Assembly: GCF_000515215.1 (NCBI RefSeq)
Contig: NZ_KI911557.1
Coordinates: forward strand, 2,909,741-2,973,740
DNA: 64,000 nucleotides
Direction of reading: 5' to 3'
Source: Methylomonas sp. 11b
GTDB lineage: Bacteria > Pseudomonadota > Gammaproteobacteria > Methylococcales > Methylomonadaceae
A program made the position numbers and the translations under genes. The notes under the pieces are model-generated. The model saw only the letters and a program-made list of their open reading frames with translations, did not search any database and had not been told where the DNA came from. Within the stretch, counting starts at the first letter, position 1, and every line of letters starts with the position of its first letter. Shown here piece by piece: positions 55,729-64,000 of this stretch.

Positions 55729-58110
55729 ATGACATTGACAATCAAACGCCTCGCCACGGCCATTGCGCTGATCTCGGCGCAAGCCTACGCCGAGGACGGC
55801 AAACACCATTTCGATATACCGGCCCAGTCCTTGGCGGGTGCATTGCAACAGCTATCCGCACAATCGGGGGCGGCGATGTTGTATGCGGAGCAATCCGCCG
55901 CCGGCAAAACCAGTCCGGCGCTGCAAGGCGACTACACGATAGAGGACGCGGTCCGCAAACTGTTGAGCGGTAGCGGCTTGACTTATAGTATTGGCGCGGA
56001 TGGTACTGTGACGTTGAAACCAGCACCCTCCGGCAGCGATGCGACAACGTTAGGCGCTGTGTTAGTCAAAGGCACGCGTGACCCGAGCGATCCTTACAAC
56101 AAGGATTACGCAGTCGCCAACGCTGTGACCGGCACCAAAACCGATACGCCTTTGTTCGACACCCCCATTTCCGTGCAAGTGCTACCCAAAGCCATCATCG
56201 ACGACCAGCAAGCCATCGGGCTGGAAAATGCCCTGAAAAACGTCAGCGGCGTTGCCAAGGGCTGGGGGTTTGGTAACGATAAAGATGAGAATCTCTATAT
56301 TCGTGGCTTCACCAATACCAATAATATTTATCGTGACGGTGTATTAACACCCAATACGCCCATTTCACTGGCTAATGCCGAGCGTATTGAGGTGTTGAAA
56401 GGGCCTTCGGCCATGCTCTACGGTCGTGCCCAACCCGGAGGTCTAGTCAATATCGTGACTAAACGACCGCGAACAGATGCATATTATTCGCTACAACAGC
56501 AATTTGGTTCCTTCGATACTTACCGCACCTTGCTAGATGCCACCAATAAAATCACCGAAGACGGTGCATTGGCCTATCGTCTGAATTACGAACATTTGGA
56601 CGGCGCGACATTCAGGGATAACCATCCGGTCACTCGTGACTTTGTGGCGCCGAGCCTGACTTGGAATATTAGCGACAAAACCCGACTGGATCTGGATTTT
56701 ATGTATCAGAACATCAAAGATGTCGCCGATTCCGGCATCCCTTACAGCTTGCAGCAGTCCGGGGCGATTCCCGGCAAAATTCCATTGCATTTTTCCGGCA
56801 ACGAACCGACCGACTTTGCAGACAAAGAGGCTTATACCGGCGGCTTAACCCTGACCCACGAGTTTAATCAAGACTGGAAAGTACGGGCAAAATACTCGAC
56901 GCATCACCAAACTTTTTTAACCGCGCAGACTTCCTCGAATGAAAACGTCGATCTTCTGGGTAATTTGGCTAGAGGTTTTATCAAGACCAGCGACGATTTT
57001 CAAAATCAATATGGCACCGTGGACATAACCGGTCATTTCGAGACGGGACCGTTGAAACATGCTGTTTTGCTGGGTGCGGATTACTACCATTCCAAAAACA
57101 GAAATCTGTTTAGCGCTTATACGACCGCTCCCAATATCAATGTTTTCAACCCACAATACGGATTTACCGAGCTGCTGGACCTGCCGCTAGGAGGACAGAA
57201 CGATACCGTCAATGAGTGGTATGGCATTTACATTCAGGACCAAATCTCGTTGTGGAATCAATGGCATTTATTGCTGGGCGGGCGGTTCGATAATGCCATG
57301 CACAGCAATTACGATGCGCAAGGCGTTTCCACCAATCACACAGACGACGACAATTTTAGTCCCCGCATAGGTTTGTTGTACCAACCCGTACCGTGGGTAG
57401 GTGCTTACGTTAATTACGTTAATGGTTTCAACGCCTTCAATGCAGGACGGCCTATCGACGGTTCCGCCTTCGCCCCGGAAAAATCCAAGGAAATGGAGTT
57501 TGGCTTGAAAGGCGAATGGTTGGATGGACAACTGCGCGCCAATCTGGCTTTCTTCGAATTAACCAAAACCAATATTAAATCGCAACTACCGGCCCCTAAC
57601 AACAGCTTTTACGCCACAATCGGCGCGGCACGCAGTCGAGGCATCGAGTTCGACTTGCAAGGGCAGTTGACCGATTACTGGAACATCATTGGCACTTATA
57701 CCTACATAGGCGCAGTCGTCACCAGCGGCAACGAGTCGCCGTTCAGCGGCGTGGGCAAAGCAGGCAATCGCCTAGAGAATATCCCCAGAAATACCGCCAG
57801 TTTATGGTCCACCTATGATTTTTCAGGTCTGGGGGCACAGGGCTTCAGTGCCGGCGCAGGCGTTTACGTGGTTGACAAGCGCTCGGGGGATGTCGATAAC
57901 AGCTTCGAAATACCCGGCTATACCCGCGTCGATACGATGCTGAAGTACCAGCACAAAGCCGGACCTTCCCGTATAACCTGGCAATTCAACATAGAAAATC
58001 TTTTGAATAAGGAATACATCGCATCCAGCAATGGTTACGGTAATTTTATTTACCAAACCATGCCCGGTGCACCACGGACTTTCTTGGGCTCGGTTAAGGT
58101 GGAGTTTTAG
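55729..58110 (+). CDS. STN-type TonB-dependent siderophore receptor (receptor 2)
   Basis: An outer-membrane receptor, 793 residues from ATG 55729, which opens a signal peptide (MTLTIKRLATAIALISAQAYA) and has GGAG about nine bases upstream. Earlier in-frame ATGs from 55690 lack a ribosome-binding site. STN domain (FDIPAQSLAGALQQLSAQSG), plug (DTPISVQVLPKAIIDDQQA and VLKGPSAMLYGRAQPGGLVNIVTKR) and a barrel ending SVKVEF are present. Last gene of module 2, followed by a hairpin repeat. It is more distant from receptors 1 and 3, so a different ligand is likely. Confidence 0.92.
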   Translation: MTLTIKRLATAIALISAQAYAEDGKHHFDIPAQSLAGALQQLSAQSGAAMLYAEQSAAGKTSPALQGDYTIEDAVRKLLSGSGLTYSIGADGTVTLKPAPSGSDATTLGAVLVKGTRDPSDPYNKDYAVANAVTGTKTDTPLFDTPISVQVLPKAIIDDQQAIGLENALKNVSGVAKGWGFGNDKDENLYIRGFTNTNNIYRDGVLTPNTPISLANAERIEVLKGPSAMLYGRAQPGGLVNIVTKRPRTDAYYSLQQQFGSFDTYRTLLDATNKITEDGALAYRLNYEHLDGATFRDNHPVTRDFVAPSLTWNISDKTRLDLDFMYQNIKDVADSGIPYSLQQSGAIPGKIPLHFSGNEPTDFADKEAYTGGLTLTHEFNQDWKVRAKYSTHHQTFLTAQTSSNENVDLLGNLARGFIKTSDDFQNQYGTVDITGHFETGPLKHAVLLGADYYHSKNRNLFSAYTTAPNINVFNPQYGFTELLDLPLGGQNDTVNEWYGIYIQDQISLWNQWHLLLGGRFDNAMHSNYDAQGVSTNHTDDDNFSPRIGLLYQPVPWVGAYVNYVNGFNAFNAGRPIDGSAFAPEKSKEMEFGLKGEWLDGQLRANLAFFELTKTNIKSQLPAPNNSFYATIGAARSRGIEFDLQGQLTDYWNIIGTYTYIGAVVTSGNESPFSGVGKAGNRLENIPRNTASLWSTYDFSGLGAQGFSAGAGVYVVDKRSGDVDNSFEIPGYTRVDTMLKYQHKAGPSRITWQFNIENLLNKEYIASSNGYGNFIYQTMPGAPRTFLGSVKVEF

Positions 58111-58112
58111 TC

Positions 58113-58155
58113 ACGTAGGTCGGGTTACGCGCTATCGCGTTAACCCGACCTACGT
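58113..58155. repeat. Hairpin element behind receptor 2
   Basis: Arms ACGTAGGTCGGGTTA/TAACCCGACCTACGT (15 bp, perfect) with an inner CGCG stem. The sequence after it, through TTTCATCATTCCCAC, recurs behind receptor 3 at 62947-62975. It may also stop transcription. Confidence 0.6.
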
Positions 58156-58181
58156 TTCATCATTCCCACGCCGACGACGGA

Positions 58182-58454
58182 TTAAACCTTATCTTGCCTG
58201 AATTCATTCATATCGCGATTATCGACCCGGTCGTAAATGTCTTCGACGTTTAAGGTCAAACCGATGGATTCGATACTTACTGCATCGCCCAAAAAATAAT
58301 ATTCCGATAACCAACGCTTGTTCCGGTGCAGCACCTGCACCGGAACGATGTCCTGCTCGATCAACACGTACTCCTGCAAGGACGGTAGATTGATGTAGCG
58401 TAGTAGTTTGGTGGTGGTGTCGGTTTTGCGGGTGGAGCGGGACAGCACCTCCAC
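58182..58454 (-). pseudogene. C-terminal remnant of a Uma2-family gene
   Basis: About 90 residues match the C-terminal part of Uma2/DUF820 endonuclease-fold proteins (EVLSRSTRKTDTTTKLLRYINLPSLQEYVLIEQD and a GLTLNVEDIYDRV end). The N-terminal half is missing and an in-frame stop lies just upstream, so this is a broken copy. It directly adjoins the hairpin repeat at 58113-58155. The weak similarity at 62990-63020 may be a shorter remnant of the same element. Confidence 0.65.
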
Positions 58455-58817
58455 TCGGCTGAAGCTTATACGTAATCAGGTAGGTTTTTATCACGCCGCA
58501 CTCAGCAATCGGTACTGAAATCGGTAATTCGGGCAGGGCTATGTGATTTGGCGTATCTAAAAGCGATTTTGCGTGATTTGCCGCACCGGATTTCGCAAAA
58601 ACTACCGTCGTCCTACCATAAGTCGCACCTTTACGGCTAATTCAAACAATTGTTTTAAAAGATGTAATCGCATTTAAAACCTATAGATCAAATTGGATTC
58701 GACCGGATGGAATGCTTTTTGCGCGGTGTTCCGTTCTGCCTACGCAGCCAAACCGGAATAGGTCCGGCAGGGGTTTATGCCCCAGACCGTTACTTCTTTT
58801 GTCATCGAGACTTGTTA

Positions 58818-59339
58818 GTGCCTACATCCAAACCCTCGCTGTTTGATCGGCTGTTTCAGCGGCATAGCCATGAGCTCCGGGTCTTTGCCGGCCTGCGCGG
58901 CGGCAATGAGTTGGCCGAGGATTTGGTGCAGGAAGCGTATTTGCGCTTGATGCAACATCCCGAGCCGGAGTCGATCGACAATGCCAGGGCCTTTCTATAC
59001 CGCACGATTGCCAATCTCAGCGTCGATCAACACCGCCGTCAGAGTGTTCGGGAGCGTTTTCATGTGGAAGCCGGTGACGACCAGACACTGCATGACATAA
59101 CGGCCGCCGAGCCGCTGCCCGAGGATCAATTGGCCTCCGAACAGGAACTGCAATCCTTGAATCGGATTTTATTGGAACTGCCGGAGACTACCCGCAACGC
59201 CTTCGTGCTGTACCGACTGGAAGGGCTGTCACATAAGGAAATCGGTCGTCGGCTGGGAATTTCCGAACGCAATTCCGTAAGACTAGTCGGCTTCGCCGCG
59301 CAGCATGTGCTGCTGCGTTTCGACTATACGGATGACTAA
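58818..59339 (+). CDS. FecI-like ECF sigma factor (module 3)
   Basis: An ECF sigma factor, 173 residues from GTG 58818. The frame is open back to 58707, but that leader lacks sigma-like sequence. Region 2: LFDRLFQRHSHELRVFAGLR, ELAEDLVQEAYLRLMQHPE and ARAFLYRTIANLSVDQHRR. Region 4: LLELPETTRNAFVLYRLEGLSHKEIGRRLGISERNSVRLVG. It heads module 3 (sigma-FecR-receptor). A short GC-rich stem followed by seven T's lies just past the stop and may attenuate read-through. Confidence 0.88.
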   Translation: MPTSKPSLFDRLFQRHSHELRVFAGLRGGNELAEDLVQEAYLRLMQHPEPESIDNARAFLYRTIANLSVDQHRRQSVRERFHVEAGDDQTLHDITAAEPLPEDQLASEQELQSLNRILLELPETTRNAFVLYRLEGLSHKEIGRRLGISERNSVRLVGFAAQHVLLRFDYTDD

Positions 59340-59410
59340 GCCCGTGGCTGGCGGGTTTTTTTCATTGTTTCTGAAGCCGGATTTTAAATGTCGGGCGGCT
59401 AAAGGATAGA

Positions 59411-60406
59411 ATGCCTGTGCTTAGCGCAACCCATCGCCCCCTGTTTAACATGCCCAAAACCGAAGCTTCGCCCGATCTGCAACAGCAAGCCATAGAGTGG
59501 ATTCTGCGACTGGATTCGGCTGCCTGCACGCCTGCGGAGCGCCAGGCCTTTCAGGAATGGCTGGCGCAAGGCGAGGACCGGCAACGTATTTACCGGCAAT
59601 TGGCCGACAAATGGCGCAAGCTGGATCGTTTCAAGGGCGGGGATTTTCCGGTGCGCCGGCAAGCCTTAATTTACCGCCCGCCGCGCAAGCTTCTACGCCG
59701 TTTTACCGAACTGGCACTGGCCGCTTGTTTGTTGCTGGGTTTGGGCGTGGGTACTTTCTCTGAACAGGGCTGGTACGGTCATCGCAGCCACTATGAGACC
59801 GAACGCGGCGGCCGCCAGACCGTGCAACTGGCCGACGGCTCGCGCCTGGAGCTGAGTGGCGATACCGAGTTGAATCTGCGGGTCAACCGTTGGCGGCGCT
59901 CGGTCGAACTGATCAAGGGCGAGGCATTTTTTAGCGTGGCTCACAATCCGCAACAACCCTTCGAGGTCAAAGCCGGCAATGGCACCATTGTCGATATCGG
60001 CACGCAATTCGACGTAAAGGTGCAAAACCAGCAGGTAGCCGTCGCGGTGCTGGAAGGCGTTGTTAAAGTAGAAACCAACGGCAGCCGGGAACTCAAGGCC
60101 AACCAAGTACTCAGCTACGATCCACAAGGCAATTTTCAGGACAGTCCAGGCAATCCGACCAACCTCACTGCCTGGCTGCGCGGTCAACTGGTGTTCGAAA
60201 ACCGGCGGTTGGACGAAGTGCTAAGCGAACTGGAACGCTTTCACGACACGCGCTTGACTTTGGCCGACCCAAGCCTGGCCAAGCTAAAGGTCAGCGGTAC
60301 CTTCCATATCGGTAACCTTGATGGCGCGCTGAATGTGATCGCGATGACCCTGCCGGTCAATATTCAACATCCCGCGCCGGGGCAGGCGCTATTGATCAGA
60401 CGCTGA
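59411..60406 (+). CDS. FecR-like anti-sigma/signal transducer (module 3)
   Basis: A 331-residue FecR with AGGA before the ATG. The N-terminal DUF4880 part (QAIEWILRLDSAACTPAERQAFQEWLAQGEDRQRIYRQ) precedes a membrane helix (LALAACLLLGLGVGTF) and the periplasmic FecR domain (GRQTVQLADGSRLELSGDTELNLRV, KGEAFFSV, GTQFDVKV, VLEGVVKVE). A C-terminal domain follows (VFENRRLDEVLSELERFHDTRL). It is the paralogue of the module 2 FecR. Confidence 0.9.
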   Translation: MPVLSATHRPLFNMPKTEASPDLQQQAIEWILRLDSAACTPAERQAFQEWLAQGEDRQRIYRQLADKWRKLDRFKGGDFPVRRQALIYRPPRKLLRRFTELALAACLLLGLGVGTFSEQGWYGHRSHYETERGGRQTVQLADGSRLELSGDTELNLRVNRWRRSVELIKGEAFFSVAHNPQQPFEVKAGNGTIVDIGTQFDVKVQNQQVAVAVLEGVVKVETNGSRELKANQVLSYDPQGNFQDSPGNPTNLTAWLRGQLVFENRRLDEVLSELERFHDTRLTLADPSLAKLKVSGTFHIGNLDGALNVIAMTLPVNIQHPAPGQALLIRR

Positions 60407-60503
60407 GCCTCGTTAGGCCCCGTTCTTCTTCCCGAATAAATTTTGGCGTCTTTTTCGGCTTGGTGCGTTTCATTCTGAAAACCCACGCAAAAGGAGAAGA
60501 TGG

Positions 60504-62864
60504 ATGAAGTGTTTAACCCAATCGCTATTGTTCGGCGCCTTGTTGGCCTCAGCCTGCGAAGTGCGGGCAACCGAAACCACCTATAGCTTTGACATCCCGG
60601 CCCAGGAATTGGCGGCGGCGTTGCCAAAACTGGCGGCGCAATCCGGCGTACAAATTTTTTACGCTCACGATAGCGTGACCGGCCGCAGCGGACCGGCGTT
60701 ACGAGGCACGATGACGCTAAACGAGGCTCTGAGCAGGCTGTTATCCGCCAGCGGCCTGAGCTTTGCGATTGCCGACGACGGTTCGGTATCGATCAGAGCG
60801 GGCAACAAGGACGCAACGATGCTGCAACCGGTGAACGTTATCGGTCAGACGGTTTACGATGCCACCGATCCCTACAATACCGATTACAACCGCCCCAACG
60901 CCACGACCGCCACCAAGACCGATACGCCGATCATGCAAACGCCGGTTTCGATACAAGTCGTGCCGAAGGCGGTGCTGGCGGACAAACAGGCGATGACGCT
61001 GCCCGACGCCGTGAACGGTCATGTCAGTGGTGTATTAGGCCGCACCGGCGGCGGCTATCTGTACGATAACTTCATCATTCGTGGTTTGGCGGGCTCCGGT
61101 TTTGGCGATGCCTACCGCAACGGCTTGTATAACCGCCAGGACATTTATGATATTGCCAACATCGAGCAGATTGAAGTGCTCAAAGGCCCGGCGGCGGTGC
61201 TGTACGGTCGGATCGAGCCCGGCGGTTTGGTGAATTACGTAACTAAGAAACCGTTGGCTACCCCCTATTATTCGTTGCAACAGCAGTTCGGTTCTTACGA
61301 CCAATATCGCACCTTGATTGATGCCACTGGGCCGCTTGACGATAACAAGACGCTATTGTATCGGCTGAATGGCTCATACACGGACAATCAATCGTTCCGA
61401 GAATTTGTTGGTAACGAGCGGTTTTTTGTCGCACCGGTGGTCACTTGGCGACCGAACGAAAAATTTGAGACCAATCTTGAGCTGGAATACAAGCATGACC
61501 GCTTCAATTCCGATTACGGTATTCCGGCCATTGGCGGGCGTCCGGCGGCCATTCCAGTCACCCGCACACTGAAGGATGGCGCGCAGCGCATGTTAGTGGA
61601 AAGTGCGCTGGTCGGCTTCGACTGGACCTATCGTTTCAACGACGACTGGAAATTAACCCAACGCTATCTGTTTAAGGACTGGTCGCTGACAGGGCCAACG
61701 CTCTTCAACTATGGCGGCTTGCAGGCCAATAACCGCTTATTGAATCGTTCCACCCAAATCGCCGGGCAAGACGTGATGACTCACTCCGGCAATATCGATT
61801 TGAACGGGAAATTCGAACTCCTGGGCAGCCGGCACGATTTGTTAATCGGTGTGGATGGGTTTCATGCGATAACAGAGTCAGCGGCAAGAAGCGGTCCGGC
61901 AGCGGCTATCGACATATTCAATCCGGTGTATGGCCAAGTCGATTTTGCGGCGCTGACAACTGACAATGCTTTTTTCTATCGCAAAGAATCCTGGGTGGGC
62001 GCCTATGTTCAGGATCAGATTACGTTCTTCGAAAGACTACATCTGTTGCTGGGCGGCCGCTACGATAACGTCACAACCGGTTCGCACTTTTCGCCCACAT
62101 CGCTGACCGCGGCTCAAGCCGGGCGGGTCGCGCTTGAAGATAATGCCTTCAGTCCCAGAGCCGGTTTGTTATACCAAATTCAAGACTGGCTATCGATTTA
62201 CGGAAGTTACACAAAATCGTTCTCCGCCAATAACGGCGTAAGCGCCAGCAATCAGCGCTTTGAACCGCAGATCGGCAAACAATACGAAATAGGACTAAAA
62301 ATGGAGTCGCAAGATAAACGCTTTTCGTCGACGCTGGCGTTTTTCGAATTGACCAAAAGCAATCTGCTCACTGACGACCCAACCCAAGCCGACCCGAATT
62401 TCCAGATACTCGCGGGAAAAATCAGAAGTAAAGGTATCGAGTTGGACTTGGCTGGACAAATTACCGATCAACTCCATCTATTAGCGACCTACGCTTACAC
62501 TCAAGCCAATTACATCGAAGATTTCGACGGCTTGCAGGGCAATCGCCTGGAGAATGTGCCCCGGCACCAGGGCAGCCTCTGGGGCACCTGGCAGTTCAAC
62601 GATGCCTTTAAAGCGAGTTTGGGTGTGGTTACCGTCGGCAGACGGTCCGGCGACGCCAACAATACCTTCGTCCTGCCGGGTTATGCGCGACTGGATGCGA
62701 TGGCGGCGTATACGCATCGCATCGGTCAACACAGACTGACCGCCCAGCTAAATATCAACAATCTTTTAGATAAGGAGTATTACGCAAATTCGGACGGCGG
62801 TAGCCTTGGCGCCATCCCCGGTTACCCAATCAATGTAATGGGTTCGTTGAAATATGAATTCTAA
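60504..62864 (+). CDS. STN-type TonB-dependent siderophore receptor (receptor 3)
   Basis: A 786-residue outer-membrane receptor with a good AAGGAG before the ATG. Signal peptide to about residue 23, STN domain (FDIPAQELAAALPKLAAQSG), plug (QTPVSIQVVPKAVLADKQA and VLKGPAAVLYGRIEPGGLVNYVTKK) and a barrel ending SLKYEF. It shares long stretches with receptor 1 (GLQGNRLENVPRHQGSLWGT here, GLQGNRLLNVPEHQASLWGT there), so the two are recent paralogues and may take related ligands. Last gene of module 3. Confidence 0.92.
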   Translation: MKCLTQSLLFGALLASACEVRATETTYSFDIPAQELAAALPKLAAQSGVQIFYAHDSVTGRSGPALRGTMTLNEALSRLLSASGLSFAIADDGSVSIRAGNKDATMLQPVNVIGQTVYDATDPYNTDYNRPNATTATKTDTPIMQTPVSIQVVPKAVLADKQAMTLPDAVNGHVSGVLGRTGGGYLYDNFIIRGLAGSGFGDAYRNGLYNRQDIYDIANIEQIEVLKGPAAVLYGRIEPGGLVNYVTKKPLATPYYSLQQQFGSYDQYRTLIDATGPLDDNKTLLYRLNGSYTDNQSFREFVGNERFFVAPVVTWRPNEKFETNLELEYKHDRFNSDYGIPAIGGRPAAIPVTRTLKDGAQRMLVESALVGFDWTYRFNDDWKLTQRYLFKDWSLTGPTLFNYGGLQANNRLLNRSTQIAGQDVMTHSGNIDLNGKFELLGSRHDLLIGVDGFHAITESAARSGPAAAIDIFNPVYGQVDFAALTTDNAFFYRKESWVGAYVQDQITFFERLHLLLGGRYDNVTTGSHFSPTSLTAAQAGRVALEDNAFSPRAGLLYQIQDWLSIYGSYTKSFSANNGVSASNQRFEPQIGKQYEIGLKMESQDKRFSSTLAFFELTKSNLLTDDPTQADPNFQILAGKIRSKGIELDLAGQITDQLHLLATYAYTQANYIEDFDGLQGNRLENVPRHQGSLWGTWQFNDAFKASLGVVTVGRRSGDANNTFVLPGYARLDAMAAYTHRIGQHRLTAQLNINNLLDKEYYANSDGGSLGAIPGYPINVMGSLKYEF

Positions 62865-62924
62865 AAGGCGAGCCGCGTAGACTAGATTAGGTGCCCGCGT
62901 AACCCAACACGCCGGCTTCGATTT

Positions 62925-62990
62925 GTCGGGTTACGCTTTAAGGAGCTAACCCGACCTAAATTTCGTCATTCCCACTCCGACTATGGATTC
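62925..62990. repeat. Hairpin element behind receptor 3
   Basis: Arms GTCGGGTTA/TAACCCGAC followed by TTTCGTCATTCCCACTCCGA, matching the element behind receptor 2 with few changes. A trace of Uma2-like sequence appears next to it (about 62985-63020). Confidence 0.55.
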
Positions 62991-63136
62991 AAAAGTCACC
63001 GCATCGCTCAAAAAACATCATCGCCTGCCGTTTTCCTGCAATCCACGGATATATCGCCACAACCATAATCCTTACCTATCCGCACTTTGACCTGGGCCAT
63101 CAAGGCATACTTTTTTGCGCAATTAGCCACTGACAT

Positions 63137-63580
63137 TCAAAAAACCAAGCGCATGGGTAGCATCTCCGACGCCCTGAAGCCCTGTCGCTGGTAAAAGTGC
63201 TGCGCCTGCAGATTATCGGCGTCGGTCAACAAGCTAAGTCGACGGCAACCATTTTGCCGGGCAAACTCCACTGCGTGCTCCAACAACCGGCTACCAACGC
63301 CCAGGCCGCGAACATCGCTTGACACGACCATGTCTTCCAGCCAGGCCACCCGTTCGCCCAGCGCGGTGGAGACTGTGTAAAGCAGATTAACCATGCCGAC
63401 AATTTGGCTGTCACGGCGCACGACAAAGATATGGCCAATGTTCGGGTCGGTAATGATGCGCGTCAATCCCCGACTCTGAGCCTCATAATCAGGCTGAAAT
63501 TCTGCTTCTTGACTGAATAGTTCGCTCAAAAGATGGCAAAGCGCCGGGATGTCGGCAGGACTGGCCAGGATTATTTCCAC
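63137..63580 (-). CDS. GNAT-family N-acetyltransferase
   Basis: A 147-residue GNAT enzyme. The acetyl-CoA binding motif A is DMVVSSDVRGLGVGSRLLEHAVEFAR, and the end LLTDADNLQAQHFYQRQGF is the usual motif B. The start is GTG, preceded by GGAGATAGAA. The substrate is unknown; small acetyltransferases of this kind act on amino acids, amines or proteins. Monocistronic. Confidence 0.88.
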   Translation of the reverse strand: MEIILASPADIPALCHLLSELFSQEAEFQPDYEAQSRGLTRIITDPNIGHIFVVRRDSQIVGMVNLLYTVSTALGERVAWLEDMVVSSDVRGLGVGSRLLEHAVEFARQNGCRRLSLLTDADNLQAQHFYQRQGFRASEMLPMRLVF

Positions 63581-63671
63581 TTCTATCTCCCGTATCCGAC
63601 CAAGGGTTTAAAGCGCACTGTTCGGCACATTGGTAAAGAGTCGTTCCGCATAGCTCAAACCACTTGGCAAC

Positions 63672-64000
63672 TTAGTCCTTAACTGCTTCAACCTGGATGA
63701 GTACCTTGACCTCATCCCCCACCGCCGGCACATATTTGTCGATGCCAAACTCAGAGCGTTTTATCGTGCCAACCGCATCGGCGCCGCAGGTATTTTTCAA
63801 TCTGATGATATTCATCCCACAGTAAAAGTGTTCGACATTCAGGTGTACGGGCTTGCTGATGCCGTGCAAGGTCAAGATGCCGTCCGCTCCGACCAGTTTC
63901 TCGCCTTGAAAACTGAGCTTGTCGGATTTGAAGCTCATCACCGGATATTGCGCACTGTCAAAAAACTCCTTGCCACGCAAATGCTCTTCCAACTCCGCCA
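63672..64000 (-). CDS. YceI-family periplasmic protein (N-terminus outside window)
   Basis: A partial gene; its 5' end runs off the window edge. About 109 residues of the C-terminal part are visible, with the YceI family features ELEEHLRGKEFFDSAQYPVMSFKSDKL, LTLHGISKPVHLNVE and IKRSEFGIDKYVPAVGDEVKVLIQVEA. Family proteins have a lipocalin-like barrel and bind isoprenoid-type lipids in the periplasm. The signal peptide cannot be seen here. Confidence 0.88.
   Translation of the reverse strand, partial: AELEEHLRGKEFFDSAQYPVMSFKSDKLSFQGEKLVGADGILTLHGISKPVHLNVEHFYCGMNIIRLKNTCGADAVGTIKRSEFGIDKYVPAVGDEVKVLIQVEAVKD

Noticed and set aside
58707..58817. N-terminal extension of the module 3 sigma factor
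   Set aside because: The frame is open, but the extra 37 residues are rich in Cys, Phe and Arg and unlike sigma factors; a GTG at 58818 gives the normal length.
48797..62864. Methanobactin or copper-chelate receptor function
   Set aside because: The STN-TonB-FecI/FecR layout would fit, but no residue or neighbour gene points to copper rather than iron; no mbn biosynthesis genes are here.

Overview
The window reads as chromosomal DNA of a gammaproteobacterium, most likely a Methylomonas-like member of the Methylococcales. This rests on inference from several signs: a Vfr/Crp regulator in speD-osmC-crp order, the mutY-yggX pair, homodimeric AceE-type pyruvate dehydrogenase, DarP, RdgC, MtgA, a PEP-CTERM protein with a VPLPAATWLF-type anchor, and several STN-type TonB receptors with FecI/FecR regulators. 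No methane-oxidation gene, rRNA, tRNA, CRISPR array or complete insertion sequence was recognised, so the genus is a guess.

Layout. 0-6 kb: a PAP2 lipid phosphatase and a DgkA-type kinase, then a 1347-residue membrane protein of unknown function. 5.8-10.1 kb (minus strand): an ankyrin protein, Mpl (peptidoglycan recycling), a SelW-like protein and a Ser/Thr kinase with a sensor tail. 10.2-13.8 kb: apaG-apaH, a Spy-like periplasmic protein, then speD-osmC-crp. 13.8-19.7 kb: an RND efflux operon with a divergent TetR regulator, and a dienelactone hydrolase. 19.8-24.7 kb: an MFS transporter, a PAS-GGDEF diguanylate cyclase, an M23 peptidase and a lipoprotein. 24.8-29.1 kb: SelO, a short adhesin-like protein with a retention module and a TAAG motif, and a PEP-CTERM protein. 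29.3-34.8 kb: aceE-aceF-lpdA. 34.8-39.2 kb: a truncated haemoglobin, mutY-yggX, a zinc-ribbon membrane protein and a cold-shock protein.

39.5-48.3 kb is rich in cell-envelope genes. It holds a three-part protein (HExxH + SxxK/KTGT + SpoIID), phosphoglucomutase, two L,D-transpeptidases around an Lpp-like lipoprotein, and the transglycosylase MtgA. It also holds RdgC and DarP, separated by an AT-rich intergenic region with three consensus DnaA boxes. Genes here could jointly make, cross-link and anchor peptidoglycan.

48.8-62.9 kb is an iron/metal uptake island. Two tandem sigma-FecR-TonB receptor modules are near-parallel copies. A third STN-type receptor lies opposite a FecI-like sigma gene that has no FecR but is followed by a secreted sialidase-fold (BNR) protein with a CSCC motif. 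The island carries small repeats: a 110-bp element with 19-bp inverted ends, REP-like hairpins, and a hairpin element behind two receptor genes, one copy still carrying a Uma2 gene fragment. The window ends with a GNAT acetyltransferase and the truncated start of a YceI gene.

The strongest candidates for something new are the three-part SpoIID protein, the DnaA-box region, the compact retention-module protein and the FecR-less receptor/sigma/BNR locus.
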